A stretch of DNA of 64,000 nucleotides, taken from NCBI RefSeq assembly GCF_022530855.2, contig NZ_CP099567.1, forward strand, positions 372,001 to 436,000. Direction: 5' to 3'. The stretch's first letter is position 1. Each line of letters opens with the position of its first letter. This document shows positions 1 through 10,200 of this stretch, one piece after another. The stretch is from Candidatus Vondammii sp. HM_W22 (lineage in GTDB: Bacteria > Pseudomonadota > Gammaproteobacteria > Chromatiales > Chromatiaceae). The position numbers and the translations under genes were made by a program. The notes under the pieces were generated by a model. It was not told where the DNA came from. It ran no database searches and was given only the letters and a program-made list of their open reading frames with translations.

Positions 1-715
1 AATGCAGGTGTAGTCCTTCATGGCTGGTATTAAACCTAACCCGGTTGAGCTCACTGTTTTTAGCGCTCCCCAGGGTCTCCATGAATCTCAGTGAGTTGGA
101 GAGGTCCTTTACCGCTTTATGGTACTCATTGGATAGTGGGGAGTGGCTGACAAAATCCAGATCCCAGTTCTCTGGGTGATGGAGATCGGCAAAGCCGCTC
201 TCAGAGAGAGCCCTGATAAAATTCAGTGTCATGGCGGCACGGCCATAACCTCTTAATAGGCGTACCGGGTCGGGTGTTCGCGATTCGGTAGTAAAGGCGG
301 GGCCGTTGATCAAGTCACCGCGATAGCTGGGGAGGGTGATGTTATCCAGGGTTTCAGTATCGGCAGAGCGGGGTTTTGCATACTGTCCTGCAATACGGCC
401 GACCCGGATCACCGGTTTGTTGAGGCCATGGATCATCATCAGACTCATCTGCAGGAGGATCTTTAGTTTATTGGTGATGACCGGAGAGGTGCAGTCGCTG
501 AAACTTTCAGCACAATCGCCACCCTGCAATAGGAAGGCATTGCCTCTCGATGCTTCGGCCAGCTGGCTTTTTAATGCATCGACCTCCCAGGAAGTGACCA
601 GTGGAGGGAGCTGGGAAAGCTGATCCAGTATCTCGTCAAGAGCCTGTATGGAAGGGTATTTTGCCTGCTGTTTAGCCAGCTTCTCCTGCCAGGATGCGGG
701 GTGCCAATCACTCAT
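1..715 (-). CDS. Class II 3-deoxy-7-phosphoheptulonate (DAHP) synthase, partial
   Basis: First step of the shikimate pathway: condenses phosphoenolpyruvate with erythrose 4-phosphate. I translated the minus strand from the ATG at 715; about 238 codons are open to the window edge, so the C-terminal half lies outside. The N-terminal SDWHPASW segment and the [12 protein letters not shown] motif at about residues 61-72 (the metal-binding Cys region) are typical of the plant-type (class II) family, followed by [14 protein letters not shown]. The start overlaps the stop of the preceding fusion gene (ATGA at 712-715), so it is translationally coupled to the old arylacetate cluster. Family assignment is confident. 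Class II enzymes are often named aroG or aroA(II), so I give no symbol. Confidence 0.9.
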   Translation of the reverse strand, partial: MSDWHPASWQEKLAKQQAKYPSIQALDEILDQLSQLPPLVTSWEVDALKSQLAEASRGNAFLLQGGDCAESFSDCTSPVITNKLKILLQMSLMMIHGLNKPVIRVGRIAGQYAKPRSADTETLDNITLPSYRGDLINGPAFTTESRTPDPVRLLRGYGRAAMTLNFIRALSESGFADLHHPENWDLDFVSHSPLSNEYHKAVKDLSNSLRFMETLGSAKNSELNRVRFNTSHEGLHLH

Positions 716-1200
716 AATGTTGCTTCAGCCTCACGGCCGAGTTCAAAGGCTTTTTCGTTGATCTCCACCAGCTTTGGTTTCCTGGCCCGGAACCGGTCCA
801 GAATCTCGTTTTTCAGCCGGGCACCCGGACGCAATCCAGAGCTTGCCAAGCAGCGGGCTACCAGTTGGGCCCAGGTTTGAATGTCGCGTTTTGTATAGCC
901 TACCACCATGGGCTTGCCCGTTGTGCCGGCGGAGGCGTGGGTACGGACCACTTGGTCAGTGGGTACTGCGAAGAGGCCGAAAGGGTAGTTCTGCCGCAGA
1001 TGTTCTTTCTTGGTATAGGGGAGAAGCTGAACATCCTTGATGCTCTTGATGTGGTGGGGTTTTACATCCAGTTCATCCATCGCATCCCGATAGAACTTAA
1101 CCGTGTGATAACAGCGATCCACGGTGGCCCTCAGACGTTTGAGCTGCAGTGCCTCGAGATCTTCCCGGGGCATTGTTTCGGAATCGGTATGCAGAATCAT
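712..1200 (-). pseudogene. paaK-iorB in-frame fusion remnant (phenylacetate-CoA ligase N-terminus joined to indolepyruvate ferredoxin oxidoreductase beta C-terminus)
   Basis: Residues 1 to about 126 match the N-terminus of phenylacetate-CoA ligase, including the adenylate-forming motif [10 protein letters not shown] and the following region up to LRPG. From about residue 127 the sequence switches to the C-terminal tail of a 2-oxoacid:ferredoxin oxidoreductase small subunit ([15 protein letters not shown]). The junction is near 822. PaaK is normally about 430-440 residues and IorB about 190-200, so most of both is missing, including the ligase active site and the whole catalytic part of IorB. 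The frame is open by chance or recent deletion, but the product cannot perform either reaction. Upstream it overlaps the thioesterase gene by 4 bases, as in an intact operon. An assembly chimera is an alternative explanation. Confidence 0.75.
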
Positions 1201-1646
1201 CGTTTTCTCTCTGAATCATTCATCCAATCCGACATCTTGTCCGAGCGACGGAATACGGTACCGGTAAAGAGTCCAGCCAGCTTGTTGTCGCCAGTGTGAA
1301 CTTCAATCGTATAGAGACCGGTGCGGCCGGTCCTGTTCTCTTCTCGTGCTTCAGCAGTCAGGCGATCTCCCTCGCGGCTGGCAGTCGGGAAGCTGATCTG
1401 TGCTGAAAGTGCGACCGACACCGTGCCGTGGGAGTTGGAGGCCACGGCAAAGGTAAAGTCGGCCAGGCTGAAGGTGACACCACCGTGGGTTATTCCCACT
1501 GAATTTAGCATATCCCCCGTAACCTGGAGTGAGGCTCTGCTGTATCCTGGGGACACTTCCTCCAGTTCAATCCCCAGCAGGCGTACGAAACGGTCCTCCG
1601 CTTCCATCCATCGGCCAATGGCTTGTGTCTGTTCCTGCTCTAGCAT
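1197..1646 (-). CDS. paaI: PaaI-type hotdog-fold thioesterase
   Basis: 149-residue hotdog-fold acyl-CoA thioesterase of the PaaI/hydroxyphenylacetyl-CoA group, expected to release CoA from stalled aryl-CoA intermediates. The hallmark segment (D)[19 protein letters not shown] at about residues 45-63 contains the HGG helix start and the acidic residue typical of PaaI. Length is normal and the frame is intact, unlike its neighbours. It sits between the paaK remnant and the CBS-ACT remnant, so its original partners are lost. It may still serve as a general CoA thioesterase or simply not have decayed yet. Confidence 0.8.
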   Translation of the reverse strand: MLEQEQTQAIGRWMEAEDRFVRLLGIELEEVSPGYSRASLQVTGDMLNSVGITHGGVTFSLADFTFAVASNSHGTVSVALSAQISFPTASREGDRLTAEAREENRTGRTGLYTIEVHTGDNKLAGLFTGTVFRRSDKMSDWMNDSERKR

Positions 1647-1744
1647 AAAGACCTATTCTATTCCTGTAAACGAGTGGTATCCAATAATTTTGTTGCTTTG
1701 CACAAATCCGTGCGGGGCAAGTAATTACGGTAACTCTTCTGTGA

Positions 1745-2336
1745 TTAGGTCATATCCGCGCGGTAGCGGATAATGGCGATGTGCTTGCCTGTCTCGTCTT
1801 TGGAGACGGGTGAAGTCGCCGTGGCGATATAGCCACCGAATTCGTTTATTTTTCCCATCAGTACTCCCGGATCTCCCGTTGCATCCGGCAGGTGGATGGC
1901 GATGCGCGCGGTATTTGTCAGGGAGCAGCCTATGATATCCAGGAGGAAGTCGAGGATGTCATCCTCCGTGACCACGCCCACTAGGTGATTGTCTTGTATT
2001 ACCGGGAGGCAACCAGTTTTTGTTATGCCGCATCAGATGCCCAGCCTCTTCCACCAGTGCTCCAGGGCCGCAGGAAAGCGGTTTTTTCTGCATCAACTGA
2101 CCGATAGTGACCTTGGCGGTCAGATAGTTGACCTTTCCCACCGAGAGGGTGGTGGTAGCCGAAGGCTCGGATTTTGCTAGCACCTCGTGGCTGAACATGC
2201 CGACCGGGCAATTATTGCTATCCACCACCGGTAAAAAACGCCGGTTGCTATCTCGCATTATCTGAGCCGTGCGGCTCAGTTTCATATCCTCGGTCGCGGT
2301 GTCCACTTCACTCGACATAATCTGTGCAACGTACAT
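1745..2336 (-). pseudogene. CBS-pair plus ACT domain protein (AcuB-like), frameshifted
   Basis: Two overlapping frames together encode one protein. The first (from the ATG at 2336, MYVAQIMSSEV) holds the CBS1 region and most of CBS2, ending at HNKNWLP. The second resumes with VIQDNHLVGVVTEDD and runs into an ACT-like domain with RIAIHLPDATGDPGVL. The break is at about 2003-2010, where a TTGCC-TCCC-GGTAAT stretch has extra bases relative to a continuous LPVIQD reading. Such proteins accompany liv transport and arylacetate activation genes and are thought to sense adenylate or amino acid levels; that role is family inference. The start is uncertain because the frame continues upstream to 2399 without a good ribosome binding site. 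Confidence 0.7.
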
Positions 2337-2434
2337 GCTCCCGTTGCGGATTCGGCTGGCTAAATTTGGCCAGGCCATAATCTGAGTTCTCAATAACACC
2401 GCGCAGATGTTTGCGAGAAGGTATGGAGACTGAT

Positions 2435-2840
2435 TCAGTATCCCAAATAAGCCCGTTGGACTGTTTCATCCGCAAGCAGCTCATCTGCGTCCGCCGACAG
2501 TACAACACTGCCCGTCTCCATTACATGGCCACGATTGGCGATGCTAAGGGCGGCCCGCGTATTCTGTTCTACCAGCAGGATAGTGACTCCTTTTTTATTC
2601 ATCTCCCGAATTACCCGGAAAATTTCAGCTACCAGCAGCGGGGCCAGCCCCATGGAAGGTTCATCCAGCAACAACGGGCGGATCGTCCAAGCAGGGCACG
2701 ACCAATCGCCAGCATCTGCTGCTGTCCCCCGGAGAGGGTGCCCACAGCCTGACGTGACTTCTCTTTCAGGACAGGAAAGATATCGTAGATTTTTGCCAGT
2801 TCCGTTCCGAGCCACCCTTTTTCCTCGTTGGCACGCGTTC
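2435..2840 (-). pseudogene. livF: livF remnant (branched-chain amino acid ABC transporter ATPase, C-terminal part)
   Basis: The minus strand carries the C-terminal half of LivF: the ABC signature [16 protein letters not shown] in one frame (about 2700-2740), then, after a frameshift near 2695, the Walker [15 protein letters not shown], the switch VEQNTRAAL and the normal end QRAYLGY. The N-terminal half with Walker A is absent: at about 2840 the sequence joins directly to livJ. No ATP-binding P-loop remains, so it cannot be functional. livG, livM and livH, normally between livF and livJ, are missing. Confidence 0.8.
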
Positions 2841-3468
2841 TTGGTAACAATAGCCGGGCCGGAGCCAAAACCGAAATTGAGGATTGCCTGGGCATCAGTA
2901 TTGCGGATTTTGGCCCGCTGAGTGGTCATGTCAGTATCTTTCTTACCGTAAGATTCATCCGCTACCACTCCAAGGCCATATTTCGGTGCAAGGGCAAGAC
3001 TCTGACCACGGCCGGATTTTCCAGAACCGCCATACGGCCGGCGTGAGACATCTTGAAGGTCCATTTCTGTACCGGATCGGTAATTCTCACCGATCACTGC
3101 CAGTGAGATGAAAGGTGTTTTACTCTTCTCGACCAGAGGCATTACCGAGAAAGTAGAGCCGCCGACAATGATGTCTACCTTATCTTTCTTAAAAAAGACG
3201 CTTGGTAAAATTAACCGCCTCTTTGGCTTTGCCGCCGGTATCGTAGTGCACCAGTTCAATGGTTTTGCCGTCGACACCGCCTTTAGTGTTGATCTCGCCC
3301 ACGTACATCTGCAGCGTTTTCAACTCGGGATCACCCAGGAAGGATGCGTCACCGGTAACGGCGAGAAAAGTACCGGCCTTGACAAGTGCTGCTTGCGAGA
3401 GTCTGGCTTGCGCTCAGGCAGAGTAGTGTGCTGACAGCCACTGTAGAGAAAGTTCTACGGATATTCAT
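2841..3468 (-). pseudogene. livJ: livJ remnant (periplasmic branched-chain amino acid binding protein)
   Basis: The original start is the ATG at 3468 with an ideal AGGAGG ribosome binding site (3478-3483) and a signal peptide (MNIRRTFSTVAVSTLLCLSA). The reading is then broken several times: a shift near 3375 just after the signal peptide, one at an A/T run near 3189 (RLF to FKKDKVD), one near 3090 (AVIGE to ITDPVQKW), and a later internal deletion before [19 protein letters not shown]. The tail GPAIVTKN is fused into livF at about 2840. Multiple independent lesions argue for genuine decay rather than one sequencing error. Known role of the family: substrate capture for Liv ABC import. Confidence 0.8.
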
Positions 3469-3484
3469 TATTATAGATCCTCCT

Positions 3485-4165
3485 TGAATCAGAAACTGCC
3501 CCGGACCCTTATGCAAAAGAGCACGAATCGGTCTGGATTTGGTTCAGTTTTCCATCATTGATTAAAGTGCTGTTTTTTCTTAACTTCGGCGAGAACTCGA
3601 GGGACTGATAAACGGGTCTGCAACAAAAATCCCGCGGCCGGGAAGGAATCTGGGTGGTGTCTGACGATGCTACTCTACTGTCGTGCAATTATCTGTGCCA
3701 AGCTTCGGGCCAAGATCTGGTGGACTGAACATTAAAAGAATTTCGCAATAGATCAAAGGGTAATGTGACGTTTATGCCAATATCTGCCTATTGCCAAGAC
3801 TTTTAACGCAGAGCCGGGAGATTTCAGCCGTCAGACACCGATTCATGAATTGATCAGAGGCTCCCTCCTAGATATGAAGCCATTAGAAATGAACCGTAGA
3901 GTACACAGAGAATTTCTTTATTTTTCAAACTGTAATCTTTGCATACTTCACAGAGGATCAATGCTAAACTGGCTGCGGCATGTAATTCGGTAGGTCAGCC
4001 CGTGATGTTGGGCTATTCTGAAGTATTCGAAGAATAAATTGCTGCAAAGCCAGTTGGTTTAAGTAAAAGGTGCGCAAAGATCACCGATTGAAAAATAACA
4101 AAAGTCCTCGCGATCCTCAGCGTTTCTTTTTTAACAAATTCTGGACGGATACACCTAAGTTATAT
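3485..4165. other. Intergenic region without recognisable gene
   Basis: About 680 bases between the livJ ribosome binding site and the rpoH 3' end. I see no convincing protein, tRNA or array. A short plus-strand open frame from 4070 runs into rpoH antisense and has no family features. The region presumably once held the livJ promoter; no clear -35/-10 pair stands out. Confidence 0.4.
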
Positions 4166-4166
4166 G

Positions 4167-4189
4167 AAGGCAGACTTGTTGCCTGCCTC
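4167..4189 (-). terminator. Possible hairpin downstream of rpoH
   Basis: Just after the rpoH stop (minus direction) GAGGCAG and CTGCCTT can pair as a 7-bp stem (one G-U) around a 9-base loop. There is no U tract after it, so intrinsic termination is only a weak suggestion. Confidence 0.25.
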
Positions 4190-4204
4190 CTCATAGTTTA
4201 CGGA

Positions 4205-5053
4205 TCAGGCTGCCAGTTTGCCCTTGAGCTTGGCCATGGCGGCTTTCTCGATCTGACGGATTCGCTCGGTAGATACACTATAGTGGTTGGCAAGATCGTG
4301 TAGTGTGGATTTTTTCCCTGAAAGCCAGCGGGCCTGAAGGATCGCTTTGCTGCGTTCGTCCAGACCGTCCAGAGCCGAGTAGAGCTGCTCTTTTTCGCTT
4401 GATTCACTGTCACTGTGTTCAAGCTGACTAGCCGGCTCCATGCGCATATCCGCCAGATAGGCTGCCGGTGCCACCGGTGTCTGATCGTCGTCGACAGCGG
4501 TCCCGTCAAAGGCGACGTCATAGTTGTTCAGACGGGCTTCCATCTCCAGTACGGTCTCTGGTTTGACCCCTAGATCCCTAGCCACACCCTGGACCTCTTC
4601 ATTGGAGAACCAGCCCAGGCGTTTTTTCGAGCTACGCAGGTTAAAGAATAGCTTGCGCTGGGCTTTGGTAGTGGCCACTTTGACGATGCGCCAGTTGCGC
4701 AGGACAAATTCATGAATTTCCGCTTTGATCCAGTGAACAGCAAAAGAGACCAGCCTGACGCCCTTGTTCGGATCAAAGCGCTTCACGGCCTTCATCAGGC
4801 CCACGGTGCCCTCTTGAATCAGGTCGGGCAGTGCCAAGCCGTATCCGGAATATCCCTTGGCGACCCGAATGACGAAACGCAGATGGGAGAGTACCAGAAC
4901 CCGGGCCGCCTCCAGATCTTCGTTGTCATGCAGACGAACAGCCAGAGAGTGCTCCTCTTCGGGACTCAGCATCGGCAACCGGTAAGCAGCGCTGATATAG
5001 GCTCCAATATTGCCGATAGGCAGGGCTATTGACATAGCGAGTTGTTTGCTCAT
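4205..5053 (-). CDS. rpoH: RNA polymerase heat-shock sigma factor sigma-32
   Basis: 282-residue sigma-70 family group 3 factor of normal RpoH length, directing transcription of chaperone and protease genes. Region 2 is clear ([21 protein letters not shown], then the -10 recognition segment around [20 protein letters not shown]). It is followed by the RpoH box (QRKLFFNLR) that separates sigma-32 from other sigmas, and a C-terminal region 4 helix-turn-helix ([19 protein letters not shown]). The start at 5053 lies 31 bases from a perfect CIRCE operator, implying HrcA control. In many Gammaproteobacteria rpoH directly follows ftsX; here a 5.6 kb accessory module lies between them. Confidence 0.97.
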   Translation of the reverse strand: MSKQLAMSIALPIGNIGAYISAAYRLPMLSPEEEHSLAVRLHDNEDLEAARVLVLSHLRFVIRVAKGYSGYGLALPDLIQEGTVGLMKAVKRFDPNKGVRLVSFAVHWIKAEIHEFVLRNWRIVKVATTKAQRKLFFNLRSSKKRLGWFSNEEVQGVARDLGVKPETVLEMEARLNNYDVAFDGTAVDDDQTPVAPAAYLADMRMEPASQLEHSDSESSEKEQLYSALDGLDERSKAILQARWLSGKKSTLHDLANHYSVSTERIRQIEKAAMAKLKGKLAA

Positions 5054-5084
5054 TTATAATCCCACTTGATTCTATATTTTCATT

Positions 5085-5111
5085 CTAGCACTCAGGCATA
5101 GAGAGTGCTAG
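5085..5111. promoter_or_regulatory. CIRCE element (HrcA operator) upstream of rpoH
   Basis: CTAGCACTC, nine bases, GAGTGCTAG: a perfect 9-bp inverted repeat with N9 spacing, differing from the textbook TTAGCACTC-N9-GAGTGCTAA only at the outermost base of each arm. It lies 31 bases before the rpoH start codon in the expected 5' untranslated position. CIRCE binds the HrcA repressor and is normally in front of groESL or dnaK operons. Its use here would couple sigma-32 synthesis to GroE-dependent HrcA activity. Confidence 0.85.
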
Positions 5112-5391
5112 CCATGTTAGCGGTCACACGATGAGGGTGATGATTTTGGAAGGAGTGTCGACGTTGAGTGGGTATTGAATGGATGGGCAAAAGGGACACA
5201 GATAACACAGAGAATTTATTTGCTACGCTCAGTACTAGCCTACACAAAGAGCAGAGTTTGAGTTTTTTCTGACGTGCTATTTCACCGACATCGATGTCCT
5301 TCCGGTGGGTCAGGTATTTCTCGTAGAGAGCCCCGTGGTGGTGGCTGTCATTACGCTCTGCGCCGGTTATCGGGTGCAGAGCGGTGGTCAT
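5092..5391 (-). CDS. Small unrecognised protein, C-terminus doubtful
   Basis: The ATG at 5391 overlaps the stop of the next upstream gene (ATGA), which suggests translational coupling. The first 43 residues (MTTALHPITGAERNDSHHHG... to ARQKK) look like protein. The rest reads through a region resembling the intergenic phrase CTCTGTGTTATCTGTGTCCC common in such genomes and stops inside the CIRCE element, so the real product may be shorter or truncated. I do not recognise a family. It may also be the displaced C-terminus of the gene at 5388-6302. Confidence 0.3.
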   Translation of the reverse strand: MTTALHPITGAERNDSHHHGALYEKYLTHRKDIDVGEIARQKKLKLCSLCRLVLSVANKFSVLSVSLLPIHSIPTQRRHSFQNHHPHRVTANMASTLYA

Positions 5392-6302
5392 GCCATCTCC
5401 CAGGGTGGCGGCTCCAGGGGAAGATATCCTGCCGGTTTTTCATCCCAGCACGGGCCGATGACAAGGGGGTGCCTCTCTTGATGCCGGGTTTTTCCCTCGG
5501 GAACGGCGGCTCTGACCTCGACCATCCAGGGGTCGGTGGTGTCATAGTGCAGGGGGGCACCGGGGGGGTTGAACCAGAGACAGATGAACGGGCGGCTGTT
5601 GCCGGTGTGGTTGAGGGTCTCGGGGATAAAGAACTGATGGGCCGGTTTGATGGCGCTCAGCTCGAGCAGCTGGCGGGATTCCCCGTAGGGTCCGGTGACG
5701 GCGCGCCAGACGGGGTTGCGGTAGTGTACTCGACCCTCACAGCCCTCGCCGATGACCGCCTCCAGTCGCCCGTCGAAGAGCACCAGACTGACGCCGCGTA
5801 CAGGGGGTGGCAGCAGATCGGCGCCGAGGCCGTAGTGGTTGTGGTAGTGCTCTATCCACTCATGGCGAAACGGGAGCTGGCACTGCAGGTGGTCGAACAG
5901 AGCTTCATGAAAAGGGGGATTGGCACGGGGAACCGATGTCTTGTAGTCGGCGATCAGGCGATCCTGGAGCTCAACGGCCAGGGAAAGCGGGGGATCATCG
6001 GAGAGGGCTTCGCGCTTGAGGCGTTCGGTATCGGGCAGGGGCGGACAGGCCGCCAGAGGGCTTTGCTGTCTGGCGGCGTCCCGGAGCTTTTCAGGGAGCG
6101 TGCTCTGTCCGCTTTGGAGGTGGCCGATCTTGAGTCCGGTGGCGGGGGGGAATGCACCCTGGAACCGGACGTTGTGGAGTTGGAGGTGTTGTTCCAGGCA
6201 TCGATGTTTATATTGCTGTACGCAGGGCCATCTAATTAAGCGAGAGCTGGACGTTGCAAAGTTGCATTTGTCCGACCCGAACATCTTCAAAGAAAGGATC
6301 AA
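5388..6302 (-). CDS. Unrecognised protein of the accessory module
   Basis: Open for about 304 codons but the N-terminus is uncertain: the first about 40 codons overlap the end of the pentapeptide-like gene and another frame in this stretch (reading AYSNINIDAWNN) also looks plausible, so a frameshift near the start is possible. The body (FHEALFDHLQCQLPFRHEW, LLPPPVRGVSLVLFDGRLEAVIGEG, FICLWFNPPGAPLHYD) reads like a soluble globular protein with no signal peptide and no transmembrane segment. No family recognised. Position suggests it belongs with the phosphoesterase-like and pentapeptide-like genes immediately upstream in the same direction. Confidence 0.45.
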   Translation of the reverse strand: MILSLKMFGSDKCNFATSSSRLIRWPCVQQYKHRCLEQHLQLHNVRFQGAFPPATGLKIGHLQSGQSTLPEKLRDAARQQSPLAACPPLPDTERLKREALSDDPPLSLAVELQDRLIADYKTSVPRANPPFHEALFDHLQCQLPFRHEWIEHYHNHYGLGADLLPPPVRGVSLVLFDGRLEAVIGEGCEGRVHYRNPVWRAVTGPYGESRQLLELSAIKPAHQFFIPETLNHTGNSRPFICLWFNPPGAPLHYDTTDPWMVEVRAAVPEGKTRHQERHPLVIGPCWDEKPAGYLPLEPPPWEMA

Positions 6303-7261
6303 TCAACTCACAGTTACGGACAAATAAATTGCCAATGTGCGATTTCCATAACGTCAAATCAAGAGGGTTTTGACAACCGTCTATGACCAGATTTTTGGCC
6401 GTACCTATACCCATGGATTTGGAATTACGATCAATATGCTTGATGTTTTTAAAATGGGCAAAAACTGCTTTTGACATGTTTATATGGATAGCAGAGTCCT
6501 CCACCAGCACATAGTCCGCCCGCTGTGGTCCTTGGCCTTCGAAATGGCTATTGCGGATGATCAGGCTTTTGAGTTCGCCACCCACCCCGCCGATGACGCG
6601 GCTGTTTTCGATAAGGACTTCAGTGGGATAATTAAGACTGTGGATTCCATGTGGACTAAGATCAGAATCCTTGATATGAAACTGTAGTTCTGAGTAGGCG
6701 ATTACCCCATTTTCCATCGGGGGAGGTGGGAGGTAAATCCTCTCTTTTTAGTTTGACGCGCTCAAACCAGATCCGACTCTTTTTGAGACCAATCATGTCG
6801 ATGTCCCATAACTCGGCATCATAAAAACGCACATCGTCCATGATGCCACCCAAAAACTTGGTGTTGCCGTGATAGACCGATTTGTCCACTGTCATTTTCA
6901 CATCACGGAAGGTTACTTTATGAAAGGTGCTCTCTTTAAACTGCACACCGATCCATCGGCTGCTTTGAATAGTGACTTCTGTCAGTTGGGCATCTATCAG
7001 CCGGACGTTGCGCCAATGGAGGTTGCTCAAGGTCGCGTTCTTCAGCACCAGGCCGGTCAGCTCCAGATCTTTCAGCCGGGTATCGCTGAGCAGGTCGGGG
7101 TTTTGCTCCAGGGCTGCATTGAGGCGTTCGACATCTTGCAGCAGCGCTTTCAGTTCACTGCCGGGGGGTAGCGGGGGTGTGAGGCTCATGGCAACTCCCA
7201 TAGTTGATAATAGAATAAGCAGGGTTCCAATAACGATTCGCTTATGATGTAAAATGATCAT
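6232..7261 (-). pseudogene. Exported pentapeptide-like beta-helix protein, frameshifted
   Basis: The first frame (7261 to about 6720) begins with a signal peptide (MIILHHKRIVIGTLLILLSTMGVAMS) and continues as stacked short strands with the periodic leucine/asparagine pattern of pentapeptide-like right-handed helices (LKDLELTGLVLKNATLSNL). The second frame (6717 to 6232) continues the same pattern (SLIIRNSHFEGQ, LVEDSAIHINMSKA). The two meet at a C-run (TCCCCCG, near 6715-6722), so a single-base indel separates them. Restored length would be about 340 residues, periplasmic or outer surface. Whether this is a sequencing slip in a homopolymer or a real inactivation cannot be told here. It starts immediately after the phosphoesterase-like gene. 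Confidence 0.6.
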
Positions 7262-10200
7262 ATTTTACTCTTGAGCGCGTAATCATAAACTTCGCCAAAG
7301 ATACTGCGTTTGAATATATCGCCTTTAAAATCCGGCACATCGCTTCTCCCGCCTCCCTTGCGCCGGATAACCACGAGCCTGTTCTCACCCTTCCCAGACT
7401 CAGACACACTTGCGGGAAAACACCAGGGCGAGTCGTAGTCGTAATGGTTATGCAGGCGGCCGTGTTCGATCTGTTTGAGGTGGATGGAGAGGAAGTACAT
7501 AAATACGTCACGCTCTGATATTTTTTCCTTGAGCTTTAAAGAATCCCCCCTTCCCCTTCAGCAACCTCATACTCCACATCGACCCCACGAACCGGCACGA
7601 GCGCCGACCGAGGCTTACTCGCTCTGTCCATTGGCTTGCTTCGCAGGCGGCCTGCTTCAGTTGGATATACCCCTGATAGCCCGCTTTGCCGCCGCTGTGC
7701 AGGTGCAGGTGGATCTCATCGAGTATCTTGCCGCCGTGTTCGCTGGCATTGATCCAGCGCTGATCGAGGCGCAGCCGGAACTGCCTGCCATCGCCTTTCA
7801 GGCCGTATTGCAGCGCCTTGTGCTCGCCTTCGTACCAGAGGTAGTCCAGCAACACCGCCATGCGCGGTCTGGTTTGTGCATCGCGCACGATGCTGACCTT
7901 GCCGATTTTGGTATCGAGCTTCAGCCCCTGAGGGGCCTCGATGCCGTAACCGGCGTACTCTCCCTCGCGGTTCTGCCGGGTGATGGGACCGCCGGAACCC
8001 GCCACCAGCAGGCAGGCGGTGCCGTCCGGGTGGGTGTAGCCATCGGGGTAGTCGCCCCGGGTGGTGATTTTGCGGGTGACATAGCCGGGCTCGCCGGTGA
8101 GCCGGTAAACCCCCGCCCGGTGGCTGTGGCCGGAGAAGGTGTAGTGGATTTTGCCGGGGAGCATGTAGGTTTCATAGAGCGCTTTGCGGTTGTCGTGGAA
8201 ACTGTCTTCGTCGAGGTTATCCCGGTCCCCCGGGCCGATATCGCCCGGCGACACGTCATCGGCGTCTATTTTGCTGTTGCCGGTCGTCAGCAGGATATCG
8301 GTGGCGTAGTTAACGTAGGTGAAGTGGCTGAGCAGCAGCTTTTCTGCGGCTGGGGCTTTTTCAACGGCATTTTGCACCAGGGCCCATTGATCGTCGGTGC
8401 AGGCCTGGTTGGCCCGGGGCAAGGAGCCGCCACCGGTGGCTGTGGAGCCGGCATACTCCTCGTCGTCGCCCCAGCCGAGGCCGATCCAGGTCTGTTGCTT
8501 GCCGTGGGCGGTGACCCAGTCACGCCAGGGGGTGATCAGGTGGTGCAGCCAGCAGAGGTTGTCGGCTTTGAAGTTGTCCAGGGTGTGGTAGTGGCCGTAA
8601 CCGGGACCGTAGAGCAGTGCCGCTTCGTAGATGGTTAGGCCGTGATCGGCGAGGATGCCGGCGTTGGCGCGTTGGCCGTGAAGGAACATGAACATCTCGT
8701 TCCCTCCGTTAAGGCGCGGGCTGATGCCATAGGGCATTTCGTAGGCCTCGTGGGCCGGGTCGGCGTTGATGGCGTGGTCGTAGAGGTCGCCGGTGAGCAG
8801 CAGCAGGTCGATCTCCGGGTCTTTGCCCATGGCGTCGAGCAGGCGTTTCAGGGCGGCGGCGTTGTGGTGGGACTGGGGGCCGAGTGGGGGCGAGGTGGCG
8901 GTGTCGGCGCCGGGGATGAGTTGCGCCGGGCTGTCTGGGTAGAGGGCCTGGCGGGATGAGAGGTGCAGGTTGCTGAGGTGGCCGGGGTTGAGCTTGGGTT
9001 TGTCGCTGATGTAGACAGGGTGACGGCTCTCCAGCCAGAGGCCGCTCTCTGCGGTACCCTCGCTGAAGGGGGTGCCGCCGGTGTAGCGCCCGTCGCCGGT
9101 GAGTTCGGGCTGCTTGCGCCGCCGCCGGTCGCAGGGGTTGAGGCGGCTGCGATCGATCTGCTTGCCGCCCTGCTTTTTTGCCTGACTGAAGTAGTCGGCC
9201 TGGAGGCGGTCCTGGGGTTCGTGTGAACAGCCGTGGTGTGACTCTTTATCAATGGGTGAGGGGTTCTCCTCTTCGTCGTCGGGGTAGTGCCATACCAAGT
9301 TGTAGAGACCCGGGGAGGGGGGCAGTTTATTGAGGTTGACCTGATAGAGCCGGGTGTAGCCGTGTTTCCGGTAGAAGTCGATGATGTCAGGGTGGAGTAT
9401 GCCGATGCACTTGCCGTTGTTATCACTGACCGGCAGGCCGGTCTCTGAGCTGTTTTTCAGTTCGCCGCGGGGGTATAGGCGGATGTTCTCCTGGGCGGTT
9501 TGCCAGTTTTCGTAGATGCGGTCGAGGTCGGGGTGGTGTTTGTCGCTCTCACCCCAGGGTTTGAGGCGGAATTGGGCGTGCAGCCGCCGCAGGGTCATCG
9601 GGCCGATGCTTTTTGCCGGGTTGGTTTGGCGCTCGGCGTTGATCGCCTGGTGAAAGGCATCGCTCACCGCGAGGATGATCTTTAGCTGTTTTCCCTGCCC
9701 GCAGAGCAATGTCGGGGTGCCCAGGGCGGGGAAGAGGATCAGCGCCTTGTGGGCACGGGATCTGAGGGTGATATCGAGCTTGTCGCGACAGACATTGGCC
9801 TGCGCCCAGCCCAGCTCTTCGACGCGGTCGCCATCGAAGGTCACGGCCGGTGCGCCGTCGCCGGTGCGGATGGTCTGGGTGTGGTTGCGATCGGGTCCCT
9901 GGCCGGGGAAGAATTGCAGGGTCAGCTTCTTCTCCTCCGGCTGCTGGAATGTCGGGAGATACCCCTGGTAGTTGAGGGCCCCCTGTTTGCCGAATGCCTG
10001 CATGATCGCCAGCCCCGGGTAGTCGGCGAACCAGAGTTCGTCGCGGTACTGCACGCGCCAGATGGGGTCCTCCGGGATGTACTCCTGCGGCCTAGCCCGG
10101 TAGGGGGGTTGTAGAAGGGCAGTTCGTTGGGACGCTTCTGTTTGATCACCCGGCCGTGGCGCCGCAGGTAGGGTATGGCTTCGAGCAACCGGCAGGCGGG

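Noticed and set aside
3485-4165. Riboswitch or small RNA in the livJ/rpoH gap
   Set aside because: No strong stem with U tract or recognisable aptamer could be identified by eye.
5085-5111. The CIRCE repeat as a terminator for the small gene ending there
   Set aside because: No U tract follows in either direction and the match to the HrcA operator is nearly perfect with exact N9 spacing.
5274-6239. A 321-codon plus-strand open frame opposite the unrecognised gene
   Set aside because: Glycine- and arginine-rich antisense translation with no family features; the minus-strand frame fits operon direction and overlaps.
7475-8638. A 387-codon plus-strand open frame antisense to the phosphoesterase-like gene
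   Set aside because: It is the antisense of a GC-rich coding region, has valine/alanine/glycine-rich low-information sequence and no motif; the minus strand carries recognisable metallophosphoesterase boxes.
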